In this document: one piece after another, positions 32,280 through 40,802 of the stretch | Layout of the letters: each line of letters begins with the position of its first letter | Numbering within the stretch: the stretch's first letter is position 1 | Assembly: GCF_029948125.1 (NCBI RefSeq) | Contig: NZ_JASAMB010000003.1 | Location: 1-64,000 of the forward strand | Reading direction: 5' to 3' | Length of the DNA: 64,000 bases | Source of the DNA: Catellatospora sp. KI3 | GTDB lineage: Bacteria > Actinomycetota > Actinomycetes > Mycobacteriales > Micromonosporaceae | Position numbers and translations under genes: made by a program | The notes under the pieces: generated by a model | What the model saw: only the letters and a program-made list of their open reading frames with translations | The model's database searches: none | Told to the model about the DNA's origin: nothing

Positions 32280-32600
32280 ATGACGCTGAGCGAGTACGAG
32301 AGCAGGCGGCTGCGGGCGATCGAGGAGGCCACGATCCGCGAGGATCCGCGGTTCGCGCGCAGGATGGCCCGCGTCGGACGGACACGGCGCGCCGGGGGCG
32401 ACGGGTTCGGCAGCCTGGCCCTGGCGGCCGTGGTGGCGGTGACCGTACTGGCGGCGGGCCTGCTCACGGGGCACGGCGTGCTGGCGGTGGTGGCGCTGGT
32501 GTGCTTCCTGTCGCTGGTGGGCGTCCTGTTCATGCGGGCCGGTGCGCGGCTGGCCACGGCCGACGACGCCCGCGGCCGGTCACCGGAGCCCTGGCACTGA
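32280..32600 (+). CDS. DUF3040 small membrane protein
   Basis: A 106-aa protein with the DUF3040 N-terminus MTLSEYESRRLRAIEEATIR then EDPRFARR, and two membrane helices (about residues 46-64 and 68-84). DUF3040 proteins are widespread small actinobacterial inner-membrane proteins without assigned role. ATG 32280 gives the family N-terminus; no strong ribosome site is visible. It is followed by a DUF4132 gene in the same direction. Confidence 0.8.
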   Translation: MTLSEYESRRLRAIEEATIREDPRFARRMARVGRTRRAGGDGFGSLALAAVVAVTVLAAGLLTGHGVLAVVALVCFLSLVGVLFMRAGARLATADDARGRSPEPWH

Positions 32601-32686
32601 TCACCGGACCCGAGTCGCCCGTACGGCGGCTGTCGCAGGCGTCCTCTAGGGTCGGTCCGTTGATCACGGACGGCTGGGAGGACGTC

Positions 32687-35158
32687 ATGGACGGTCAGGC
32701 GGTCGGCACGCTGGCGATGATGGCGCTGATCCGGCTGGCGCGCAAAGCCGCCCAGGCCGACGACCTGCCCGCCATGCGGCGCACGGCGGGGGAGATGCTG
32801 CGCCAGCTGCGCGGCGGCACCGCGGCGAGCAGCCTGCTGAGAGCCGACGAGGCGGAACTCGACCGGCTGTACGACGTGGCGTTCCCGCTCACCGACCCGA
32901 CCGACGCGGCCGACGTCCTCGACGCCCCCTGGCCCACCGTGACGCGCCAGCAGGCGCTGCAGCGCCTGCTGGGCGAGGAGACCTCCTACGAGGCGCGGCT
33001 GGATCCGCTCGTCGGGCCTGCCGCGGACGCCGGCGATGTCAGGCTGCTGCGCGTCATCGCGTTCACCCCGCTCGGCCGGATCCGCGACGGGTCGCGGGCG
33101 CTGCTGCTGGACGCGCTGCAGGCGGCGGACGCGCTCGACGACGAGCTGGTCACGCACACCACCGGGTTCGCGAACCTGACCCGCGACCTGGTCGGCTACG
33201 GCCAGCCCATCGTCGCCGCGGCGACCGGCGAGCGGTTCCGGCCGTTCTGGGACGACCGGTTGTGGCAGCTGATCTCCGTACGTGATGTGGACTGGGACCG
33301 GGTGCCGATGGCGCCTACGCCGCGAGGGCTGCGGTTCGTGCTGCGCGGGCTGGACGGCACCGGCAACTGGCGGATGGACCGGCATCTCGGCGCGGCCGGA
33401 CTGACCCCGGCCGAGCGGGCCGAGCTGGTCGGGCTGCTGGGCCGGGAGCCGGTGCAGCGGCAGGAGCGGGCACTGACGCTGCGCCTGGCGGCCGGTGACG
33501 CGCGGGCGCTGCTGCCGCTGCTGGGCATGGCGGGCGCCGAGCGCCTGCTGGACCTGATCCAGCATGGCCAGGCGGTGGGCAGGCTGGTGCGCAACGACCG
33601 CGCGGCCATCCTGGCGGCGGCGGCCGAGGCCGGGGACGCCAACGCGCGCCGGCTGCTGAAGCTGGTGCCGAACGACGTGGTGGCGGCGGCGCTGGGCCTG
33701 CGCCGGGGACCGGTCATGACCAGGGTGGGCAAGGATTCACCGACCGGCATCGCGGCGTACGGGATGCTGCCGCCGACCGACGGCGAGTCGGTGCTGGACC
33801 GCTGGGCGGCGCTGCGTGAGCTGCACCGGCGCGGCATGGCGTTCGGTGCGCCCGACCGGCGCCGCCAGCACGCGTCGGCGATCGACGTGGCACTGGAGCA
33901 CCTGGCACAGGTCGGCGGCTACGCCGACGCCGCCGCGCTGGACGCCGCAGGCGAGGCGTACTCGCCCACGCCGGTGCTGCCGCCGCTGGTCGTCGGGGCG
34001 TACACCGCGGCGGTCGGGTTCGACGGCGCCGAACCGGCGATCGTCGCGACGAAGAACACGCGGGTGCTGAAGACGGTGCCCAAGGCCGTCCGCGAGGATC
34101 CGGGTTACGAGGCGCTGCAGGGGGAGCACGAGCTGCTGCGCGGCCACACCGCGCGGCTGCGCGGCAGGCTGCGCGGCCTGATCGCGTCGGGGGCGCCGCT
34201 GCCGCCGGCCGAGCTGGCGCGCCTGCGCGCCACCGGGCCCGGTGCCGCGCTGCTGCCCCGGCTGGTGTGGCAGGACGCGGGCGGCCGGTTCGGACTGCTC
34301 GACGAGGTGGACGTCGCCGGGCCGGTCGCGGTGGCGCACCCGGCCGCGCTGGCGGCCGCCGGACTGCTGGGCCGCTGGCAGGCCGAAGCGGTCCGGCAGC
34401 GGCTGCGCCAACCCGTGCCGCAGCTGTTCCGGGAGTGGTACGCGCCGACGCCGCCGGAGGCGGCCGGGCAGTCGACCCGGTTCACCGGCCGGGTCATCGG
34501 CGGCGGTGCGGCGGCCCGGCACCTGGCCACGCGCGGCTGGTCGCTGCACGACGGCGCGCGGCCGTACGCGAGCAAGGCGTTCGGTGGCGGCACCGCCGTG
34601 CTGCACGCCGCCACGTCCGGCTACTGGGCCGCCGGCGACCTCGGGTTCCTGCGGCTGGAGTTCCGCGACGGCGACACGGCCGTGCCCGCCGACCGGGTGC
34701 CGCCGCGGCTGTTCTCCGAGGCGATGCGTGAGCTGGACCTGGCCGCGTGGGCGGGCCGCCGCAGCGTCGGCGACTACGCGCAGGGCCGGGCGCGGGCCCG
34801 GGGCGACCTGCTGGACGCCGTGCTCGGCGGCCGGGCGGACCGCATCACCCGGCACGGCGACACCGTCGTGGTGGCGGGGTCGCGGGCGGTCTACCGGGTG
34901 CACCTGGGCACCGACACGGTGATGATCGGGGACAGTGGGCTGCCCAGCGACGTGTCGTACCTGTTCGGCGACGCGCCGCATCCGGCGCTGTACGACACCG
35001 TCGACGGCGGCGACCGCCCGACCACGCACCTGCTGACCAGGATCCTGCTGCTGGCCGACGACGAGAGGATCACCGACCCGTGGACGCTCACCCAGCTCGG
35101 CCTGCCCAGCGGGCCGCCGCAGCCGTGTGCCAGGTGCGGACAGGTGCATTCCCGGTGA
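32687..35158 (+). CDS. DUF4132-domain protein
   Basis: An 823-aa soluble protein, mostly helical, with the DUF4132-type region in its C-terminal part (about residues 470-680, including GLLGRWQAEAVRQRLRQPVP then QLFREWYAPT and RGWSLHDGARPYASKAFGG). Homologues such as E. coli YehI/MolR are of unknown biochemical role. It ends with a Cys pair, CARCGQVHSR, which could hold a metal. ATG 32687 has GGGAGG 5 nt upstream. TAGGGT at 32647 may be the -10. It stands between a DUF3040 gene and a deaminase, with no clear operon partner. Confidence 0.75.
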   Translation: MDGQAVGTLAMMALIRLARKAAQADDLPAMRRTAGEMLRQLRGGTAASSLLRADEAELDRLYDVAFPLTDPTDAADVLDAPWPTVTRQQALQRLLGEETSYEARLDPLVGPAADAGDVRLLRVIAFTPLGRIRDGSRALLLDALQAADALDDELVTHTTGFANLTRDLVGYGQPIVAAATGERFRPFWDDRLWQLISVRDVDWDRVPMAPTPRGLRFVLRGLDGTGNWRMDRHLGAAGLTPAERAELVGLLGREPVQRQERALTLRLAAGDARALLPLLGMAGAERLLDLIQHGQAVGRLVRNDRAAILAAAAEAGDANARRLLKLVPNDVVAAALGLRRGPVMTRVGKDSPTGIAAYGMLPPTDGESVLDRWAALRELHRRGMAFGAPDRRRQHASAIDVALEHLAQVGGYADAAALDAAGEAYSPTPVLPPLVVGAYTAAVGFDGAEPAIVATKNTRVLKTVPKAVREDPGYEALQGEHELLRGHTARLRGRLRGLIASGAPLPPAELARLRATGPGAALLPRLVWQDAGGRFGLLDEVDVAGPVAVAHPAALAAAGLLGRWQAEAVRQRLRQPVPQLFREWYAPTPPEAAGQSTRFTGRVIGGGAAARHLATRGWSLHDGARPYASKAFGGGTAVLHAATSGYWAAGDLGFLRLEFRDGDTAVPADRVPPRLFSEAMRELDLAAWAGRRSVGDYAQGRARARGDLLDAVLGGRADRITRHGDTVVVAGSRAVYRVHLGTDTVMIGDSGLPSDVSYLFGDAPHPALYDTVDGGDRPTTHLLTRILLLADDERITDPWTLTQLGLPSGPPQPCARCGQVHSR

Positions 35159-35213
35159 GAGCCGCTGACCGCGGTACGCTCAGGCCCGGGCCGATGATCT
35201 GCGGGGGGCGGTC

Positions 35214-35696
35214 GTGATCAGCGAACTGGACCTGGTGCACCTGCGACGCTGCGTGGAGTTGGCGGAGCTGGCGCTGTCGGTCGGCGACGAGCCGTTCGGC
35301 TCGGTGCTGGTGGCCGCGGACGGCACCGTCCTGTTCGAGGACCACAACCATGTCGCCTCCGGTGACGACACCCGGCATCCGGAGTTCGAGATCGCCCGCT
35401 GGGCCGCCGAGCACCTGACGCCCGCCGCACGGGCGGCCGCGACCGTCTACACCTCCGGCGAGCACTGCCCGATGTGCTCGGCCGCGCACGCCTGGGTGGG
35501 TCTGGGCCGGATCGTCTACGCCAGCTCGTCGGCGCAGCTGACCGCCTGGCGCGAGGAGATGGGGCTGCCGCCGGGGCCGGTGCGGCCGCTGCCGATCCAG
35601 CAGGTCGCGCCGGGCGTCGCCGTCGACGGACCGGCGCCCGAGCTGTCCGAGACGATCCGCGCGCTGCACCGCCGCCTGCACGGCCGCCGGCCCTGA
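35214..35696 (+). CDS. Cytidine/deoxycytidylate deaminase-family protein
   Basis: A 160-aa zinc deaminase of the CMP/dCMP-guanine deaminase fold. The active-site H-x-E is HPEFE (His55, Glu57) and the zinc Cys pair is HCPMC (Cys85, Cys88), with DEPFGSVLVAADG before it. The sequence best fits guanine deaminase / tRNA-adenosine-deaminase-like nucleoside enzymes; the base cannot be told. HPE replaces the common HAE. GTG 35214; TACGCT at 35175 may be the -10. It converges with the diguanylate cyclase gene, 7 bp apart. Confidence 0.87.
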   Translation: MISELDLVHLRRCVELAELALSVGDEPFGSVLVAADGTVLFEDHNHVASGDDTRHPEFEIARWAAEHLTPAARAAATVYTSGEHCPMCSAAHAWVGLGRIVYASSSAQLTAWREEMGLPPGPVRPLPIQQVAPGVAVDGPAPELSETIRALHRRLHGRRP

Positions 35697-35703
35697 GCTG
35701 ATC

Positions 35704-37776
35704 TCACGAGACCGCGCCCGCGTCGAGCAGGGCCAGGAAAGCGTCCACGACCTCGGGGTCCAGTCGGGTGCCCCGGTCGGCGGACAGGGCCAGCCGGGCT
35801 GCGGCCAGGCCCGGCGCCGACGGCGAGCCGCCGGGCCGCACCGCCGACCAGGCGTCGCAGACGGCGATGATACGGGCGCCGACGGGGATGTCGGGTCCGG
35901 CCAGTCCGCGCGGGTGCCCGGTGCCGTCGAAGCGCTCGTGACACGCGGCGATCAGCGGGGCGAGGTCCGGCCGCTGCGCCAGGTCGGCGAGCAGGCGGGC
36001 ACCGCGTGCGGGTCGGCCGCAGGCGGAGTCGGCCCGATCCGGCCCCGCCGGTACGCAGTCGAGGCAGATGCCGCCGAGACCCTGCACCCGGGCCGCGGCG
36101 GCGGTGGCCAGCCGGACCGCCTGGTCCAGGTCGAGGCGGGCGGCGGTCTGCCACGCCCACCGGCTCACGGCCGCACCGCGCGTGCCCAGCCCGTTCACCC
36201 GGTCCGCCTGGTCGGCCAGCCAGAGCAGGCCCTGGGGGAGGTCGTACGGCGGGTCGGCCTCGATCTGGTCCGACGGGCCGTATTCGAGCACCCGGTCCCG
36301 GCCCAGGGCCTTGGCCCGGTACAGCGCCCGGTCGGCCTCGGCGACCAGGTCCTCGCCCCGGCGCTTCGGCTCGCCGTCGCCTGCTTCGGCGCTGGCCACC
36401 CCGAGCGAGGCGGTGAGCGTCAGCGGTTCGGCGACCCCGGCGACGGTCACCGGGGCCGAGCGCACGGCGGTGCGGATGCGCTCGGCCAGGTCCAGGGCGG
36501 TGGGTGCGTCGGTGCGGGGCAGCAGGCAGACGAACTCCTCCCCGCCGTACCGGCAGGCCAGGTCCGTGGCCCGCAGGCAGCGCCGGATCCGGCTCGCGAC
36601 CTCGGCCAGCACCGCGTCGCCGACCAGGTGGCCGTGGGTGTCGTTGACGGCCTTGAAGTGGTCCAGGTCCAGCAGGATGAGGCTCAGCGCGTCGCCGTCG
36701 CGGTGCTCGGCCGTCTCGGCGGCGAGCGTCTCCTCGAAGAAGCGCCGGTTGTGCAGGCCGGTCAGGGAGTCGGTGATCGCGGCGGTCCGCAGCTGCTCGG
36801 TGAGCCTGACCCGCTCGCGGGCGGCGGCGATCTGGCGGATCAGCAGGCCGACCAGCAGCAGCATGGCCAGCGACAGGGTCACCCGGCTGACCTGCCCGAC
36901 CAGGATCAGGTCGCCCAGGGCCAGGCATCCGACGATCAGCACGGCGACCAGCGCGGGCAGGAACGACACCTCGGCGACCGGCGGCCGCTCCTCGCCGACG
37001 TGGCGTACGGCCGCGAGCGCCGCCACGCACAGCAGCAGCACCTCGACCTGCCACCCGACGTTCAGCCAGGTGGAGCTGGTGTACGGGTTCAGCACGGTGG
37101 TGTACGCGTAGACCGCGTCCAGCACCGCGGCGACCCCGAACGCGGCCCCGACCAGCACCATCGAGAAGGGCACCCGGCTCGGTCCGGCCAGCATCAGGGC
37201 GGCCAGCATGCTGACGATGATCACCGAGCAGACCGGGTACAGGAAGGTGACGAAGTCGCTGGCGTTCCAGGTCTGCGGCACCAGCGGCGCGATGATGAGC
37301 TGCCAGCCGATCGCCGCCGCAGCGGCCGCCACCAGCAGCGCGTCGAGCAGCTTGCGCACCTTGAGGCCGACGCCGAGCACGATGGCGGTGATCGTCAGCG
37401 TGTAGCGCAGCAGGTAGCAGGCGTCGGCCGGGGACGGGATCGGCGGGCCTTCGGGCACCGTGTAGACCAGGACGGCCCAGATGACGTCGCCGACCAGCCA
37501 CAGCAGGTTCGCCGCGAACAGCAGCCGCCACGCGGTCCGCAGCCGGCCGGTCGCCGATCTGGCAGCCCACAGGCTCAGCCCGACCAGGACGACCATCGGG
37601 ACCAGGTACACGATCTCGCCGACGAACCTGGCCAGGTTCGGTGAGTCCGCGGCGGCGTAGGTGAGGGTGGCGAAGGCCGCCAGCCACGCGACGCAGCCGA
37701 GCGCGAAGCCGGCCAGGACGCGGTCGCCCCCGGCCGGCGATACCCAGCTCCGCCTCACGACCGCATCCGCCCCCAT
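35704..37776 (-). CDS. Membrane diguanylate cyclase with degenerate HD-GYP domain
   Basis: A 690-aa protein. The N-terminal ~300 residues have about eight to nine membrane helices, likely a sensor. A GGDEF domain (about residues 325-500) has GGEEF at 411-415 and an RxxD product-inhibition site (RATD) five residues before it, so it should make cyclic di-GMP and be feedback-inhibited. The C-terminal ~150 residues match the second half of an HD-GYP phosphodiesterase (CHERFDGTGHPRGLAGPDIP then VGARIIAVCDAWSAV), but where HDIGK should be it reads GLGGI, so the metal-binding HD pair is lost and phosphodiesterase activity is unlikely. ATG 37776. Monocistronic on the minus strand. Confidence 0.9.
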   Translation of the reverse strand: MGADAVVRRSWVSPAGGDRVLAGFALGCVAWLAAFATLTYAAADSPNLARFVGEIVYLVPMVVLVGLSLWAARSATGRLRTAWRLLFAANLLWLVGDVIWAVLVYTVPEGPPIPSPADACYLLRYTLTITAIVLGVGLKVRKLLDALLVAAAAAAIGWQLIIAPLVPQTWNASDFVTFLYPVCSVIIVSMLAALMLAGPSRVPFSMVLVGAAFGVAAVLDAVYAYTTVLNPYTSSTWLNVGWQVEVLLLCVAALAAVRHVGEERPPVAEVSFLPALVAVLIVGCLALGDLILVGQVSRVTLSLAMLLLVGLLIRQIAAARERVRLTEQLRTAAITDSLTGLHNRRFFEETLAAETAEHRDGDALSLILLDLDHFKAVNDTHGHLVGDAVLAEVASRIRRCLRATDLACRYGGEEFVCLLPRTDAPTALDLAERIRTAVRSAPVTVAGVAEPLTLTASLGVASAEAGDGEPKRRGEDLVAEADRALYRAKALGRDRVLEYGPSDQIEADPPYDLPQGLLWLADQADRVNGLGTRGAAVSRWAWQTAARLDLDQAVRLATAAAARVQGLGGICLDCVPAGPDRADSACGRPARGARLLADLAQRPDLAPLIAACHERFDGTGHPRGLAGPDIPVGARIIAVCDAWSAVRPGGSPSAPGLAAARLALSADRGTRLDPEVVDAFLALLDAGAVS

Positions 37777-37895
37777 GGTGGCCCCGGGCGTGTGGCGCCG
37801 CGAAGTGCCTGCCAGATCATCTTGGCACGGCCGGCGCGTGGCACCGCGGACAACGCGGGATGCCGAGCGGCTCCGCGCTGGCCGCGGGGCGGGGA

Positions 37896-38561
37896 TCAGC
37901 GCTGGTCGGGGCCAGGGTCCAGGCGGGCGTCGTGGACGAGGATGGCGGCCTGGACCCGGTTGGCGAGGCCGAGTTTGGCCAGTGCCCGGCTGACGTGGGC
38001 CTTGACGGTGGCCTCGGCCATGTCCAGCTCGCGGGCGATCTCCGCGTTGGACAGGCCGCGCGCCACCGCCCGTACCACGTCGCGTTCGCGGTCGGTGAGC
38101 ACCGCCAGCCGCGCGCGGGCCTGGTCGGTCACGGACGGGCCGCGCTGCGCGAACGAACTGATCAACCGGCGGGTGACCGTGGGTGACAGCATCGCGTTGC
38201 CCGCCGCGACGGTGCGCACCGCCTCGGCCAGGTCGCGGGGCGGGGTGTCCTTGAGCAGGAACCCGACCGCGCCCGCGCGCAGCGCCGCGTGCACGTACTC
38301 GTCGAGGTCGAACGTGGTCAGCATGATGACGCGGGGCGGGTCGGGCAGCCGGCCGACGGCGGCGGCCCCGGCCAGGCCGTCGGTGCCGGGCATGCGTACG
38401 TCCATCAGCACCACGTCGGGGCGGTGCCGCCGGGCCGCGTCCACCGCCTCGGCGCCGTCGCGGGCCTCGGCGACCACGGCGATGTCGCCGGCGGCCTCCA
38501 GGATCAGCCGCAGCCCGGACCGGACCAGCGCCTCGTCGTCGACCACCAGCACCCGGATCAT
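37896..38561 (-). CDS. NarL/LuxR-type response regulator
   Basis: A 221-aa two-component regulator. The receiver domain (about residues 1-120) has VVDDE, phospho-Asp54 in VLMDVRMPG, TTFD and the Lys in FLLKD. The LuxR-type HTH (about 150-208) has LTDRERDVVRAVARGLSNAE then IARELDMAEATVKAHVSRAL. Its ATG overlaps the stop of the histidine kinase gene (ATGA), so the pair is co-translated. The divergent MacB-like transporter and the repeat/palindrome region at 39913-39951 are its probable targets. Confidence 0.93.
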   Translation of the reverse strand: MIRVLVVDDEALVRSGLRLILEAAGDIAVVAEARDGAEAVDAARRHRPDVVLMDVRMPGTDGLAGAAAVGRLPDPPRVIMLTTFDLDEYVHAALRAGAVGFLLKDTPPRDLAEAVRTVAAGNAMLSPTVTRRLISSFAQRGPSVTDQARARLAVLTDRERDVVRAVARGLSNAEIARELDMAEATVKAHVSRALAKLGLANRVQAAILVHDARLDPGPDQR

Positions 38562-39850
38562 GCCGTCGCCCCGGCTGCCGCGCCCGGCTCCGGCGGGTCG
38601 GCGGGGATGCGGGCGCACAGCACGAACCCGCCGTCCAGCCGGGGGCGCGCCTGCACGCTGCCGCCGGCCAGGGCCACCCGCTCGGCGAGTCCGACCAGCC
38701 CCAGCCCGCTGTCGGGCTGGGCCGGGGCGGGGTGCGCCGGGGCGGCGTTCTCGACCGTGACCACCAGTTCCTGCGGCTCATGGCGCAGCGTCACGGTGGT
38801 CGGCACCGAGCCGGCGTGCTTGGCCACGTTGGTCAGGCCCTCCTGCACCACCCGGTAGGCGGTGCGCTGGGCCGACGGCGACACCCGCTGCGGGTACCCG
38901 GCGTCGACGCGGCGCACCGGCAGGCCCGCTGTGCGGCTGGACTCCAGCAGGCGGTCCAGGTCGGCCAGCGTCGGCTGCGGCGCCAGCTCCAGCGAGCCGC
39001 TCTCGCCGCCGGGGGCGCGCAGCATGCCGAGGACCTCGCGCAGCTCCTGCATCGCCTCCCGGCCGGTGGTGCGGATCAGCCCGGCCTCCTCGGCGGTACG
39101 GGCGTCGCCGGTGCTCACCTCCAGCGCTCCGGCGTGCAGCACCATCAGCGCGACCCGGTGCGCGACCACGTCGTGCATCTCGCGGGCGATGCGGCGGCGC
39201 TCCTCGGCGCGGGCGTGCTCGGCGCGCTCGTGCTGCTCGCGTTCGAGCCGTTCGGCCCGCTCCCGCAGCTGCGCCAGCACCTGGCGGCGGGCCCGGACCC
39301 ACAGCCCGAACAGGAACGGCAGCACCACGCACATGGAGACCCCGAACAGGCCGGTGAGGGTGGCCCCGAAGATCACGCCGCCGGTCATGCCCTGGTAGAG
39401 CAGGTCGCTGTGCACCGCGCTCCAGCCGATCGACAGGCCGACCACCGGGAACGCGACGAGGAAGTAGGGCCAGGCCCGGCCCGGGTGCAGCGGGCGCCCC
39501 GGCCGGCCCGCGCCCGCGTAGTACGCGGCGACGAACACCGCCGCGCCCATCGCCATGACCAGCCAGGCCGCCAGCGAGCTGACGAACAGCGGCCAGCGCC
39601 AGCGCCGGACCAGGGTGGCGCTCGCGGCGCAGGCCAGCGCGCACGCCGCGACCAGCCAGGCGGAGTCGGTCTCGTAGCGGCCGTCGAAGAGGAACGGCGC
39701 CGGCCGGAACGGCGAGACGAAGGAGCCCAGCAACACGGCGAACCCGAGCGCGGGCGGGAACAGCCAGTGCCCGATCCGGCGCGGCAGCCTGCCGGGTTGC
39801 AGCCACGACGGCAGACCCGGCACCGCCGCCTCTGCCCTGACCCGTTCCAT
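38558..39850 (-). CDS. NarL-type sensor histidine kinase
   Basis: A 430-aa membrane histidine kinase. Five or six hydrophobic segments lie between residues 31 and 185, with little outside the membrane, as in intramembrane sensors. The dimerisation/phosphoacceptor domain (HisKA_3 type) has RRRIAREMHDVVAHRVALMV with His226. The ATPase domain has VVQEGLTNVAKHAG (N box) and SGLGLVGLAERVALAGG (G box). It phosphorylates the overlapping response regulator. It is divergent from a MacB/LolD-like ABC transporter, an arrangement typical of systems that detect and export cell-envelope-active peptides (inference). ATG 39850. Confidence 0.92.
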   Translation of the reverse strand: MERVRAEAAVPGLPSWLQPGRLPRRIGHWLFPPALGFAVLLGSFVSPFRPAPFLFDGRYETDSAWLVAACALACAASATLVRRWRWPLFVSSLAAWLVMAMGAAVFVAAYYAGAGRPGRPLHPGRAWPYFLVAFPVVGLSIGWSAVHSDLLYQGMTGGVIFGATLTGLFGVSMCVVLPFLFGLWVRARRQVLAQLRERAERLEREQHERAEHARAEERRRIAREMHDVVAHRVALMVLHAGALEVSTGDARTAEEAGLIRTTGREAMQELREVLGMLRAPGGESGSLELAPQPTLADLDRLLESSRTAGLPVRRVDAGYPQRVSPSAQRTAYRVVQEGLTNVAKHAGSVPTTVTLRHEPQELVVTVENAAPAHPAPAQPDSGLGLVGLAERVALAGGSVQARPRLDGGFVLCARIPADPPEPGAAAGATA

Positions 39851-39912
39851 GTCCCCGCTTCCGTCCGAGCCCTGTCGTGTCGAGCGTAGGCGCGCCCGCC
39901 GCCGGGCCGGGC

Positions 39913-39951
39913 GCTACTTCCGTCGCCGCGACCCGCTACTTAAGTAGTAGC
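39913..39951. promoter_or_regulatory. Repeat and palindrome between histidine kinase and ABC transporter
   Basis: GCTACTT occurs at 39913-39919 and 39935-39941 (22-bp period). The second copy starts a perfect palindrome CTACTTAAGTAG (39936-39947), followed by another TAGC. This AT-richer island in a 157-bp divergent gap is a likely response-regulator binding region (inference). Confidence 0.5.
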
Positions 39952-40007
39952 CGGTGATCGACTCTCGTCCGACGGCGGGACGGCGTCGGGGCGGCAGCGT
40001 GTGCGCC

Positions 40008-40802
40008 ATGACGAGTTTCGAGGCCGCGGTGAGCGCGGAGGACCTGACCAAACGGTACGGGACAGGAGACGCGCAGGTCACGGCGCTGGACGCGGTGACG
40101 GTGGCGTTCGGTCGCGGCGAACTGACCGCGATCATGGGCCCGTCCGGGTCGGGCAAGTCGACGCTGATGCACTGCCTGGCCGGGTTGGACACGCCGACCT
40201 CGGGCCGGGTGTGGCTGCACGGCGCCCGCCACGGCAGCGCCGACCGGGTCGAGCTGAGCGGCCTGCGCGACGACGCGCTGACCGCGCTGCGCCGCGACCG
40301 GATGGGCTTCGTGTTCCAGGCGTTCAACCTGCTGCCGACCCTGACCGCGTGGGAGAACATCACGCTGCCGCTGGACCTGGCCGGCCGCAAGCCCGACCTG
40401 GGCTTCGCCGACACGGTCGTGGACGCGGTGGGCCTGCGCGACCGGCTGCACCACCGGCCCTCGCAGCTGTCGGGGGGCCAGCAGCAGCGCGTCGCCTGCG
40501 CCCGCGCGCTGGTCAGCCGCCCGGATGTGGTCTTCGCCGACGAACCCACCGGCGCGCTGGACTCCCGGGCCGGGGCGGAGGTGCTGGGCTTCCTGCGCCG
40601 CAGTGTCGACGAGCTGGGCCAGACCGTGGTCATGGTCACCCACGACCCGGTCGCGGCCGGGTACGCCGACCGCGTGCTGTTCCTCGCCGACGGCGCGATC
40701 GTCGACGAGCTGCGCGACCCCTCGGCCGACCGGGTGCTGGACCGCGTCCGGGGCCTGGAGTCGGCCGCGCGCGGCCGCGCCGGTGTCGGGGCGGGTGCCT
40801 GA
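40008..40802 (+). CDS. ABC transporter ATP-binding protein (MacB/LolD type)
   Basis: A 264-aa ATPase. Walker A MGPSGSGKST, Q-loop FVFQAFNLLPTLTAWENI, signature LSGGQQQRVACARALVSRPD, Walker B VVFADEPTGALD, H-loop VTHD. The FQxFNLLPxLTxxEN and DEPTGxLD patterns are those of the MacB/LolD/FtsE group that works with FtsX-like permeases by mechanotransmission. ATG 40008 is used; upstream in-frame starts would extend into the regulatory gap. Its TGA overlaps the permease ATG (TGATG). Probably induced by the divergent two-component system. Confidence 0.93.
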   Translation: MTSFEAAVSAEDLTKRYGTGDAQVTALDAVTVAFGRGELTAIMGPSGSGKSTLMHCLAGLDTPTSGRVWLHGARHGSADRVELSGLRDDALTALRRDRMGFVFQAFNLLPTLTAWENITLPLDLAGRKPDLGFADTVVDAVGLRDRLHHRPSQLSGGQQQRVACARALVSRPDVVFADEPTGALDSRAGAEVLGFLRRSVDELGQTVVMVTHDPVAAGYADRVLFLADGAIVDELRDPSADRVLDRVRGLESAARGRAGVGAGA

